From positions 1-53,622 of the forward strand of contig DWXS01000063.1 in assembly GCA_019119045.1 (NCBI GenBank): a stretch of 53,622 nucleotides of DNA, given 5' to 3'. The position numbers and the translations under genes were made by a program. The notes below the pieces were generated by a model that had not been told where the DNA came from, made no database searches, and worked only from the letters and a program-made list of their open reading frames with translations. This document shows positions 24,888 through 33,053 of this stretch, piece after piece. The DNA is from Candidatus Mailhella merdavium (lineage in GTDB: Bacteria; Desulfobacterota; Desulfovibrionia; Desulfovibrionales; Desulfovibrionaceae). Within the stretch, counting starts at the first letter, position 1, and each line of letters begins with the position of its first letter.

Positions 24888-26383
24888 GCCTTGTCCTCCG
24901 GAGCATGTTGGCTGTGCCTGGAAAGAGCCAGAGTTTTGTTTTCGGCACGGGTTACAAGTATTCCCAGCGCCTGTATGGCAATAAGTGGCGTCATGGCAAT
25001 GAGCGCAATGACGCCGAAAGCGTCAAGAATGGGGTTGCCGCCCAGAGCATTTGAGGCCCCGAGCGCAAAGGCCAGAATAAAGGTGGAGGCCATGGGGCCG
25101 GAGGCCACGCCTCCCGAGTCGAATGCTATCGCCGTAAACAGCGGGGGGCAGAAGCGCATGAGACCGAAACTCAGCAGATAGCCGGGAATGAGAAAATACC
25201 ACAGAGAAATGCCGTTCAATATCCGGAACATGGCCATGCCTACGGCGCAGGCCACACCGAGGGAAAGCGCGGCCAGCATCAGACTGCGCCTGATGCTTCC
25301 GCCGGAGATTTCTTCCACCTGCACGGTCAGAACCCATACGGCAGGTTCAGCACAGACGACCAGCGCGCCGAACAGGACTCCGGCCGAGATAAACAGGGCC
25401 GAGGGCTGCGTTCCCGCAATCAGCGCGCCCAGCTCACGCCCGGCAGGCATGAATCCGCCCTTGACGCCGAGAAAGAACAGCACAAGTCCGAGAAAGGTAT
25501 AGACAAGACCCATGATCAGACGCAGCAGCTGTTGTGACGGCATACGCACCAGCGTCAGCTGAAACACTGCGAAGAGCAGAAACAGCGGGCCGAGAGCTAC
25601 AAGCACTTCATGCAGAACTTCAGGGACAAGATTCAGGAAAGCTGCGAGCAGAGAGAGGCTTTCTCCCGCAGACTCCACGCTTTCCGCAGGGAGTTCTCCT
25701 GTGCCGGATGAGAGCATCCCCATGAGAAGGACCGCCATGATCGGACCGATGGACGCCAGCCCGATGAAACCGAAGCTGTCGTTTTCCGCATTACCTCCAC
25801 GCACGGCGGCAACGCCCATGCCCAGAGCCAGTATGAAGGGAACCGTCATGGGGCCGGTGGTTGCTCCTCCTGCGTCGAAGCCCACGCCGAGGAATTCCGG
25901 AGAGGAGAGCGCGGCACAGACAAAAAGCAGCGCGTAGAAGAGAAGCAGCAGTACGCGCAGAGAGAACTGAAAAATTACGCGCAGCAATGCGAGACTGACA
26001 AAAAGACCGACGCCTGCCGCGATCATGAACACCAGATTCCTTGCGGAAATGGAAGGAGCCACGTCCATGACCTGGGCGGCCAGTACCTGTACGTCGGGTT
26101 CCGCCACGGTGATGATGAAACCGATGATGAAGCCTGCGCCCAGCAGCAGGGGGAGGTTGCGTTTATGCACGAGTGCAGAACCGGCTCTCTGTCCCATGGG
26201 CAGGACGCCGATATCGGCTCCTACCAGGAAGAAGGACAGTCCGATGATGATCAGAACGCCCCCCAGCAGAAAGGGAGGAAATAATGCTCCCAGCGGCGCG
26301 ACGGCAAGATGAAGAAGGCTGACCAGCGCCATGATGGGCAGGACGGAAATGGCGGATTCCCGGAGTTTTTCCAGAAAAATCAT
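24884..26383 (-). CDS. DUF1538 membrane protein, internally duplicated
   Basis: 499 residues, about twelve hydrophobic segments. It is two DUF1538 halves fused: the first has TVAEPDVQVLAAQV and FDAGGATTGPMTVPFILALGMG; the second has CAEPAVWVLTVQV and FDSGGVASGPMASTFILAFALG, each followed by a Gly-Gly-Asn turn (RGGN / LGGN). A two-gene DUF1538 system (UmpAB) has, to my recollection, been described as a sodium/proton antiporter in Halomonas; if so this would be a fused version. The acidic and Gly-rich repeats inside the membrane suggest ion transport (inference). It is translationally coupled to a tandem PII-like protein. The upstream AT-rich region has a small dyad TACATAAATGTA at 26432-26443. 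Confidence 0.87.
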   Translation of the reverse strand: MIFLEKLRESAISVLPIMALVSLLHLAVAPLGALFPPFLLGGVLIIIGLSFFLVGADIGVLPMGQRAGSALVHKRNLPLLLGAGFIIGFIITVAEPDVQVLAAQVMDVAPSISARNLVFMIAAGVGLFVSLALLRVIFQFSLRVLLLLFYALLFVCAALSSPEFLGVGFDAGGATTGPMTVPFILALGMGVAAVRGGNAENDSFGFIGLASIGPIMAVLLMGMLSSGTGELPAESVESAGESLSLLAAFLNLVPEVLHEVLVALGPLFLLFAVFQLTLVRMPSQQLLRLIMGLVYTFLGLVLFFLGVKGGFMPAGRELGALIAGTQPSALFISAGVLFGALVVCAEPAVWVLTVQVEEISGGSIRRSLMLAALSLGVACAVGMAMFRILNGISLWYFLIPGYLLSFGLMRFCPPLFTAIAFDSGGVASGPMASTFILAFALGASNALGGNPILDAFGVIALIAMTPLIAIQALGILVTRAENKTLALSRHSQHAPEDKA

Positions 26384-26631
26384 GGAGATTCCGTTTGCTT
26401 GTCGAGGTTATGATACTGAATGTTTATTTTTTACATAAATGTATATTTTGAGCAAGTATTTTCTGTATCTTGCATCAGTCTCAGCAGCTATATATCGACA
26501 GTGTCGACAGGTACGGAAGAACAGTATTTCCCGAGCAGGCAGTCAGAAAAAAGAAATTTGTTCGTATCATTGTATGAATGATTGATATTCCGGCTGTATA
26601 ATAAGTACGGAAGCTGTACTATATGAGAAAT

Positions 26632-27513
26632 TCATTTTGACTTATGTTTATACTGGCCGCCCGCAATGTAGAAACTGTTCTGAACTGCAAAGAGAGCCTG
26701 AGGATCGCGTGAGGCGACAAGGTCTTCAAGATAGCGCAAGGCAAAATTGCTGGCGATGGTGATGACCACTTCCTTCGATTCGTGCGTATAGGCCCCGAAG
26801 GCCGGAACAATGGTCGCTCTTCCTCCGTTGGACATGATTGCCTGGCAGATTTCCTGTCCTTTTCCCGTGATGATGAATACCGTCTTGTGCCGGTTGGAGA
26901 GGCGTTGGACAAAATCCGTGGTATTGGCGGAAATGAAGACCAGAATGCCGGATACTATCACCATGTCCAGCGGGATGGTGGTGACGCTGGTAAGAAAGAG
27001 CATGATATTGAAGGCAAAGGAACATTGCCCGATAGGAAAATTCCAGCGTTTGTTCAGATAGACGCTGACCATGTCCAGACCGCCGCTGGACCCCTGGGAA
27101 CGGAGCATGATGCCGATTCCTATGCCTACAAGGACTCCGGCCAGAATGGCGGCATAAAAATCGTTTTCCACCGGTATGCGCACGGTATCCAGCAAAGCAC
27201 CCCAGGCGGAGGTGGCGAGCGTGCCGTAGAGGCTGTACCACACGAAACGGCGGCTGACCTTGAACCAGCCGAAAAGAAGCAGCGGCAGATTAAGCAGAAT
27301 ATTCCAGATGGGAGCGGTCAGAAGCCCTGTGCCGTACCACGTCAGCAGGCTCAACCCCAGCACTCCTCCGGTAAGGAACCCGTGATGCGCGGCAACAGCC
27401 TGTGATCCGAAAGCCATGAAGCCGGCTCCGACGGTGAGCAGCCAGATATTCCACAGCGGATGCAGGGAAAGTTTGCGGGAGGAAGGCAGTTTTCCTGTGT
27501 ACAGCTTGGGCAT
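26632..27513 (-). CDS. YitT-family membrane protein
   Basis: 293 residues. The N-terminal membrane domain has about five spans (GGVLGLSLLTWYGTG, GVLVGIGIGIMLRSQGSSGG) and the C-terminal soluble DUF2179 domain is near 215-285 (KTVFIITGKGQEICQAIM, YTHESKEVVITI). The Gly-Gly-X-Asp segment SSGGLDMVSVYLNK is typical. Function of the family is unsettled; some act in amino acid or anion transport. It lies 104 bases after the TauE-type gene on the same strand. Confidence 0.88.
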   Translation of the reverse strand: MPKLYTGKLPSSRKLSLHPLWNIWLLTVGAGFMAFGSQAVAAHHGFLTGGVLGLSLLTWYGTGLLTAPIWNILLNLPLLLFGWFKVSRRFVWYSLYGTLATSAWGALLDTVRIPVENDFYAAILAGVLVGIGIGIMLRSQGSSGGLDMVSVYLNKRWNFPIGQCSFAFNIMLFLTSVTTIPLDMVIVSGILVFISANTTDFVQRLSNRHKTVFIITGKGQEICQAIMSNGGRATIVPAFGAYTHESKEVVITIASNFALRYLEDLVASRDPQALFAVQNSFYIAGGQYKHKSK

Positions 27514-27617
27514 GGGACTCTCTGCGAGGGGCAGGGCGGACGTTTGCCGTCTGAAAGGTTACGGTTCGGGAAAGGAAGGGAACGGACTCCGCCGGACGGG
27601 CGGCGGGGAGAGTTTGC

Positions 27618-28418
27618 TCAGATGATGCCCCACAGCATTCTGGCGGCAGTAACGTACAGGAAAAGGGCAAAGACCTTGCGCAGGGTGCTTACGGGCAGGG
27701 CATGTGCCAGCTTTGCCCCCAGAGGGGCGAAAAAGATACTGGTACAGGCAATGCCCAGCGTGGCCGTCACACTGATGTACCCGAGCGACCAGGCCGGGAG
27801 TCCGGGCTGATTCCAGCCCGTCCAGACATAGCCGATGCTGCCTGCTATGGCGATGGGCCAGGAGAGAGCGGATGAAGTCCCGACGGCCTTGTGGATTTCT
27901 ACGCCGCACCAGCGCAGAAAGGGGACGGACAGGCTGCCGCCGCCAAGCCCGACCAGGCTGGAGACGCCGCCTATGAGAAAGCCCGCCAGACTGAGTCCGC
28001 CCATACCGGGCGCGCTGTGTCGCGCCCGCGGGTAGAAATCCAGCAGCATCTGCGTTGCCACGACAAGCAGGAAACAGACGAAGAAAATTTTGAGTCCCGT
28101 ACCCGACATGCCTGCCGCGAGGAAGGAGCCGCCAAGCGTACCCAGCGCAATGGCCGGAGCCATGCCCCGGACATAATTCCACAGCACCGATTTACGCCGG
28201 GCATGTGCCCGGGAGCTGGATATTGCAGTGAACAGAATGCTGGACAGGGAGGTGCCCAGAGCCACGTGCATGGCCAGCTCCGGCGACATATCCCCCTGTA
28301 TGGAAAAGATGAGGGTGAGAAGCGGGACGACGACGAGCCCGCCGCCTATGCCGAGCAGTCCGGCAAAAAATCCGGCGGCCGCGCCGGTACAGATGTACAG
28401 GAAGTAAATTTGCAGCAT
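27618..28418 (-). CDS. TauE/SafE-family anion exporter
   Basis: 266 residues, about eight hydrophobic segments, with the duplicated family signature: AAGFFAGLLGIGGGLVVVPLL at the N-terminus and IGGVSSLVGLGGGSLSVPFL near residue 155. The family exports sulfite, sulfoacetate, organosulfur compounds or other anions. The substrate cannot be told from sequence; in a sulfur-metabolising anaerobe a sulfur oxyanion is reasonable (inference). Confidence 0.88.
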   Translation of the reverse strand: MLQIYFLYICTGAAAGFFAGLLGIGGGLVVVPLLTLIFSIQGDMSPELAMHVALGTSLSSILFTAISSSRAHARRKSVLWNYVRGMAPAIALGTLGGSFLAAGMSGTGLKIFFVCFLLVVATQMLLDFYPRARHSAPGMGGLSLAGFLIGGVSSLVGLGGGSLSVPFLRWCGVEIHKAVGTSSALSWPIAIAGSIGYVWTGWNQPGLPAWSLGYISVTATLGIACTSIFFAPLGAKLAHALPVSTLRKVFALFLYVTAARMLWGII

Positions 28419-28518
28419 GATGACCTGCAGTTCTTGCAGTGGGAGAATGGAACCCGAGCGAGTCCGGGAGCGAATCCGGCGAGGGCGCGACGGATTCGCC
28501 GCGCCCCGCGGTCGGTCG

Positions 28519-29541
28519 TCAGGCCAGAATATGCGGACTGACGGAGGCGATGTCTGGGCATCCTGTGAGAGTCATTGCGGCAGTGAGTCCGGCGCGCAGA
28601 TCTTCGACATAGGCAGCAACCCCTTCGCGCAGACCGCCTACGGCGGCGACGCTGAACGGGCGTCCTACGAGGACGGCGCGCGCGCCGAGCGCGAGCATTT
28701 TGAGGACGTCCACGCCGTCACGGACGCCGCCGTCCGCGAGGACTTCCACCCTGCCGCGTACTGTTGCGGCAATACGGGGCAGCACTTCTGCCGTTCCCGG
28801 AGTGTGATCGAGAACGCGCCCTCCATGGTTGGATACGACAATGGCGTCGACTCCGGCGTCGGCGGCAATGCGCGCTTCGTCTTCCGTCATGATGCCCTTG
28901 ATCATGAACTTGCAGCCAGCTCCGTGTACATGCGCGGTAATGGCGGCGAGTTCTTCCGGGGTCTTCGGGGAAACGGGGCGTCCCTGTTTGCGCAGGGTAA
29001 TGAGTCCGGCTGCATCCACATCCATACCGATGACGGGGCAACCCGTGGCTGCTGCACTGTCGAGTTTGCGGTTCAGCTCTTCACCGTCCCAGGGCTTGAT
29101 GAAGGGAATGCCGTGCCCGCCGGCCTTCCGGATGGCTGCAAATGCGCTGTCGGGAATGATGTCGCCCACGCCGTCTCCGCCGCAGCCGATGATTCCGGCA
29201 TCCTTGCAACCGAGCATGACGGCGTCGGCATAGTCCGCTTCCGTCACGGGCGCGCCGCCCATATTGAAGGATACGCCTCCTATGGGCGCGGCCAGCACGG
29301 GCAGGGACAGCTTCAGTCCCAGTACGCTCTGTTCAAGTTCCGGCTGCACGGCTCCGTGCAGACAGCGCATGGCAAGGCGTATTCCCCGCAGGGCTTCGAT
29401 GTTGGCCCGGAAGGAAGCTCCCGTACCCAGACCGCCCATTCCCGGGACTTCTCCCGAACATGCGCGTCCGTCACATACCGGACAAACCCGGCAATATCCC
29501 TTCATCCGTTCTCTGGCCTGTTGCCTGATGGCGGCGTCCAT
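28519..29541 (-). CDS. FMN-dependent alpha-hydroxy-acid oxidoreductase with Cys-rich N-terminus
   Basis: 340 residues, TIM barrel. The active-site His-Gly-Gly-Arg is present (VVSNHGGRVLDHTPGT, near residue 237), as are the FMN-phosphate segments VLADGGVRDGVDVLKMLALG and GARAVLVGRPF. Unusually, residues 16-31 read YCRVCPVCDGRACSGE, a C-x2-C-x2-C-x4-C cluster suggesting a metal or Fe-S site. ATG 29541 has AAGGAG upstream; the frame is open to 29955 but overlaps purE there. It lies 55 bases after purE. Likely substrates are lactate, glycolate or related acids; as the organism looks anaerobic, a dehydrogenase is likelier than an oxygen-using oxidase. Confidence 0.86.
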   Translation of the reverse strand: MDAAIRQQARERMKGYCRVCPVCDGRACSGEVPGMGGLGTGASFRANIEALRGIRLAMRCLHGAVQPELEQSVLGLKLSLPVLAAPIGGVSFNMGGAPVTEADYADAVMLGCKDAGIIGCGGDGVGDIIPDSAFAAIRKAGGHGIPFIKPWDGEELNRKLDSAAATGCPVIGMDVDAAGLITLRKQGRPVSPKTPEELAAITAHVHGAGCKFMIKGIMTEDEARIAADAGVDAIVVSNHGGRVLDHTPGTAEVLPRIAATVRGRVEVLADGGVRDGVDVLKMLALGARAVLVGRPFSVAAVGGLREGVAAYVEDLRAGLTAAMTLTGCPDIASVSPHILA

Positions 29542-29596
29542 GCTTGTCTCCTTGAAAAAGTGGATCGGGCCTCCGTTTCGAAAGCGGCCCCCAAAA

Positions 29597-30097
29597 TCAG
29601 TTTGCGTATTTTGCTTCCAGCTCTGCGCCGGAACGTTCCACAGAGGTTTTGAAGGCGTTGCGTTCGGCGCGTATGGCCTCCGCCAGGTTTTCGTCATGCA
29701 GCGCAAGTATCTGCGCGGCCAGCCAGGCCGCGTTGCGTGCGCCGGCCTTGTCCAGAGCCACTGTCGCAACCGGAAATCCCGGAGGCATTTGTACTGTGGA
29801 AAGCAGGGCGTCCATGCCGCCGAGAGCCGATCCCGAGACGGGTATGCCGATGACCGGCTTTGTTGTCCGGGCCGCAACGGCTCCGGCAAGATGGGCGGCC
29901 ATGCCCGCCGCGCAGATGAAGACCTGACAACCCTCTTTTTCCAGTTCCTGAACAAGAGCTTCCGTGCGTTCCGGCGTGCGGTGTGCGGAAGAAATCGTAA
30001 AGCGGAAGCTGATACCCAGCTTCTTCAGAATGTCCGCACAGGGACTGATGACCGGTTCATCCGAGGCGGATCCGATGAAAATGGCAACTTGCGTCAT
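29597..30097 (-). CDS. purE: 5-(carboxyamino)imidazole ribonucleotide mutase / AIR carboxylase subunit
   Basis: Purine synthesis enzyme that carboxylates or rearranges the AIR-derived intermediate to CAIR. 166 residues, normal length. Motifs are [53 protein letters not shown] and [15 protein letters not shown], then [21 protein letters not shown]. Start ATG 30097 follows AAGGACAAGC. It is 74 bases downstream of purD. Confidence 0.95.
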   Translation of the reverse strand: MTQVAIFIGSASDEPVISPCADILKKLGISFRFTISSAHRTPERTEALVQELEKEGCQVFICAAGMAAHLAGAVAARTTKPVIGIPVSGSALGGMDALLSTVQMPPGFPVATVALDKAGARNAAWLAAQILALHDENLAEAIRAERNAFKTSVERSGAELEAKYAN

Positions 30098-30171
30098 AGC
30101 TTGTCCTTATGATGGGGTGCGGTACGGTTCAGACGGGGCGTGCCCCGTCGAAGCCGTGGAACACGCCGGGT

Positions 30172-31458
30172 TCAGTTCTTCTCCTGAAGACGTTTCAGGC
30201 CTTTCAGGCCGATGTCGTGGCGATAGAAGGAATCAGGCATGGAAATATGCTTCAGGGCTGCGTAGGCCCGGTCGCGGGCATCGGCGAGATCGCAGCCAAG
30301 GGCCGTTACGCACAGGACACGTCCGCCGCTGGAGAGAAGCCTGTCCCCTTCGCGGCGCGTACCGGCCTGAAATACCTGAACGGAGGCTGAAGATTCGGCT
30401 TCCTCAATGCCGGAGATGCTCATGCCTCTGGCATAGGAGCCCGGGTATCCTTGGGCGGCGACGACGACGCCGAGAGCCGCCTCAGGGCGGATACGCAACG
30501 TATGGCGTTGTGCGAGGGTCCCGTCGACGCAGGCGCGCAGCAGATCGAAAAGATCCTCGTCAAGGCGCATGAGCAGAGGCTGGCACTCGGGGTCTCCGAA
30601 GCGGACATTGTATTCCAGCACTCTGGGGCCTTCTGCCGTCATCATGAGTCCGGCGTAGAGAATACCCCGGAACGGCGTACCCCGTCGGGCCATTTCCCGC
30701 AGGATGGGCCGCACGGTGATATCCGCCATTTTTTCGAGGTCGGCGTCGGGCAGTACCGGCGCGGGGCTGTAGGCTCCCATGCCGCCGGTGTTCGGGCCCT
30801 GATCTCCGTCGTATGCGGCCTTGTGATCCTGGGCGGAGGGCAGGGGCAGGGCTGTTTCGCCGTCGCAGAAATAGAGCAGGGAAACTTCCTCGCCGCGCAG
30901 AAACTCTTCAAGAACCACGGTTTCGCCCGCCGAACCGAAGCGGCCGGAAAACATTTCGTCCAGAGCCTCGTCCGCTTCTTTTTCCGTCATGGCAATGACC
31001 ACGCCCTTGCCGGCGGCGAGTCCGTCGGCCTTGATCACCAGAGGGGCGCCGTGCGTTACGGCAAACTGCTTTGCCGCGTCTTTGTCGGAAAAGACGCCGT
31101 ATGCAGCGGTGGGCACGCCGGCTGCCTTCATAACTTCCTTGGCGAAGGCCTTGCTTCCTTCAAGGCGCGCGCAGGCTGCGCTCGGCCCGAAGCAGGGGAT
31201 TCCCGCCGCGTTCATGGCGTCGACGACACCAAGAGTGAGCGGCAGTTCGGGGCCTGGCACGACAAAGTCCACTCCGTGTTCACGGGCAAAGGCGACAAGC
31301 GCCGGTACGTCGCCGTCGGAGACGGGCTGATTTTGCGCCAGGGAGGCCGTTCCTCCGTTTCCGGGCGCGACAAAAATTTCGTCCACGCCGGGGCTTTGCT
31401 TCAGTTTCCAGGCAAGGGCATGCTCGCGCCCTCCCGAACCGATGATGAGTATGCGCAT
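30172..31458 (-). CDS. purD: Phosphoribosylamine-glycine ligase
   Basis: ATP-grasp enzyme joining glycine to phosphoribosylamine in purine synthesis. About 428 residues, family length. Shows RILIIGSGGREHALAWKL at the N-terminus, PGPELPLTLGVVDAMN, SKAFAKEVMKAAGVPTAAY, VIKADGLAAGKGVVIA, and GGMGAYSPAPVL. ATG 31458 has AGGAG upstream; the long upstream extension is not conserved. With purE and the FMN enzyme it forms a minus-strand unit. Confidence 0.96.
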   Translation of the reverse strand: MRILIIGSGGREHALAWKLKQSPGVDEIFVAPGNGGTASLAQNQPVSDGDVPALVAFAREHGVDFVVPGPELPLTLGVVDAMNAAGIPCFGPSAACARLEGSKAFAKEVMKAAGVPTAAYGVFSDKDAAKQFAVTHGAPLVIKADGLAAGKGVVIAMTEKEADEALDEMFSGRFGSAGETVVLEEFLRGEEVSLLYFCDGETALPLPSAQDHKAAYDGDQGPNTGGMGAYSPAPVLPDADLEKMADITVRPILREMARRGTPFRGILYAGLMMTAEGPRVLEYNVRFGDPECQPLLMRLDEDLFDLLRACVDGTLAQRHTLRIRPEAALGVVVAAQGYPGSYARGMSISGIEEAESSASVQVFQAGTRREGDRLLSSGGRVLCVTALGCDLADARDRAYAALKHISMPDSFYRHDIGLKGLKRLQEKN

Positions 31459-31587
31459 GGGGACTCCTGGCGCGGACGCGCCGCGTTGTCGTGAAAGGAG
31501 CAGCTCGTCGAAGATTCCTCCGTACGAGGTCTTTCCTTTGGGGGGAGCCGTGGCAGATCGGCTCTGCAAAAAAATGATCCCGGCAGA

Positions 31588-31616
31588 AAAATAGCCGCAT
31601 CCCGTGAAAATGACAA
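31588..31616 (-). promoter_or_regulatory. Candidate sigma70 promoter of the purD-purE unit
   Basis: On the minus strand TTGTCA, 17 bases, TATTTT. The -35 matches five of six and the -10 four of six. Transcription would start about 120 bases before purD, leaving a fairly long leader. Confidence 0.5.
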
Positions 31617-31954
31617 CTGTCGGGCAAGTTCCGGGGGGTACCCCGATGCCTGCGCCATCTTCCGACCCCGTTTCCAGGTATTCTGGATAAACGTTCGCCA
31701 TATCCGGTAGATCCGGGAAAAGCATGAGAGGCGTCCGGTGGCCAGGACGTCGGAGTCTGCCCCCCTGTTACGGAGGAAGGTTCCGCGCCGGGTCCGGCGA
31801 TATCCGGCCCGGGGATACGGGGTGGTTCGGCCGCGTGCGCAACTCTCCTTTTGATGCGGCGGAGCATGCGTCGCTCCCGCACAGTATGGAAGCTTCGACG
31901 CATTCAGTCCTTTGCCCGACAGGATGAAAAGTTTCTTTCCATGACGAGATTATG
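31617..31954. other. Intergenic, nothing recognised
   Basis: About 340 bases upstream of the purD promoter and before the terminator of the glycine-zipper lipoprotein. I see no ORF with a ribosome-binding site and no tRNA-like sequence. Confidence 0.4.
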
Positions 31955-31989
31955 AAAAACGCCGCTTGTGAATGTTCACAAACGGCGTT
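31955..31989 (-). terminator. Terminator of the glycine-zipper lipoprotein gene
   Basis: Long stem AACGCCG + TTGTGAA against TTCACAA + CGGCGTT with one mismatch and a two-base core, followed on the minus strand by GTTTTTC. It is 39 bases past the stop at 32028. Confidence 0.85.
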
Positions 31990-32027
31990 CCTTCTACGAG
32001 AAGGCAGACGGGGAAAAGGCGCAGCAC

Positions 32028-32258
32028 TTACAGCGAGTTGTACATGCCGCCGGCGAGGGCACCGAGACCGCCGCCAACAAGGGCGCCGACTCCGGCACTG
32101 CCCCCGGCAATGGCGGAAATGCCCGCACCGGCGAGGGCGCCTCCCGTTCCGCCTATCAGAGCGTTTTTCTGCGTCCGGGAAAGCTGGCAGCCGGTGGCCA
32201 GAGCCAGCATGAGGGCCAGGGGCAATATGACGAGGCCTTTACGAAGAGATGCTGTCAT
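32028..32258 (-). CDS. Small glycine-zipper lipoprotein
   Basis: 76 residues. Lipoprotein signal with lipobox LATGC (Cys at residue 24), then QLSRTQKNALIGGTGGALAG, a glycine-zipper membrane-inserting segment rich in Gly and Ala (about 33-72), like OsmB/SlyB-type envelope proteins. AAGGATATCGTC precedes the ATG. It probably sits in the outer membrane as a structural or stress lipoprotein; no specific function is known. Confidence 0.85.
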   Translation of the reverse strand: MTASLRKGLVILPLALMLALATGCQLSRTQKNALIGGTGGALAGAGISAIAGGSAGVGALVGGGLGALAGGMYNSL

Positions 32259-32502
32259 GACGATATCCTTCTGCGTTAGAGCGTTTTGTCTTTGAATGCG
32301 TCTGCAAGCCAGGATTCTGTGTTCCAGCCCGCAGCGTTCACGCCTCCGCCGGAGCTTGCGCGGCTGTCCGCGTCAGTTGTCCTGCGGGCTGTCCTTGTGC
32401 GGTTACGTCGCCGGACTTTGCGCTTACTCCGGCGTCGCGGAGTAGTGGGAGCATGTTCAAAACAGACATGACCTGGAGGTGAGCAGTCTTGGGGCGGACA
32501 GC

Positions 32503-32931
32503 CTATTTCCCTGCGGGCAGGGCAGGCACGATCAGTTCTTTCCAGACGACGTCGAGGACGTGTCTGTCCTTCTGATCGGGGTTATCGTCATAGAAAGTGT
32601 CGATGCCGTCCACAATAGTCTGCCGCGGGGTATTTTCAAAGGCGATGACCCAGCCCCGTTCAAAGGGAGAGAGGTTAAGGTTCTCCAGCGTGGGCTGCTT
32701 TCCGTTCCGCTTGGCCTGTTCCATGCCGATGGCGTATTCCACGGCAATGCCGTTTTCAAGCCCGAAAAGGAAACTCAGCTTGTTGTCGTTGCTGGTATCT
32801 TGCCAGACGTATCCGTCCAGTTTTGCAATCTGGGAGGCCTTGCCCTGATCAGCCGCAGAGGAAAGTGTCGGGAGCAGCGCAACGGATGCGCACAGGGCCA
32901 GAACGACAAAGGGCCGCAACAAGTGTTTCAT
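32503..32931 (-). CDS. Exported protein of unknown function
   Basis: 142 residues with a clear Sec signal peptide (MKHLLRPFVVLALCASVALLPT, cleavage near SSAADQG). The mature part is about 115 residues with no cysteine and no recognised motif (DGYVWQDTSNDNKLSFLFGLE; WVIAFENTPRQTIVDGIDTFY). ATG 32931 has AAGGAGGATCGT directly upstream. Likely periplasmic. It lies between the D-lactate-dehydrogenase-like gene and the small lipoprotein, all on the minus strand but widely spaced. Confidence 0.82.
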   Translation of the reverse strand: MKHLLRPFVVLALCASVALLPTLSSAADQGKASQIAKLDGYVWQDTSNDNKLSFLFGLENGIAVEYAIGMEQAKRNGKQPTLENLNLSPFERGWVIAFENTPRQTIVDGIDTFYDDNPDQKDRHVLDVVWKELIVPALPAGK

Positions 32932-33053
32932 ACGATCCTCCTTGACTCCTGCGGGACGCAATGGGGTCATTTTCAGAGAAGGGGGAAAGGACTTCCCCCA
33001 TTCTGGAGATAATGTTTGATCCCTGTTTGTTCCTGTGTCAATGAGCCGTTTGC

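Noticed and set aside
29542-29955. N-terminal extension of the FMN hydroxy-acid oxidoreductase
   Set aside because: It overlaps purE on the same strand in another frame, and AAGGAG marks the start at 29541.
31966-31981. TTGTGAATGTTCACAA resembling a Rex or HcpR operator
   Set aside because: The spacing is two bases instead of the usual four to six, and it is the inner part of a clear terminator stem.
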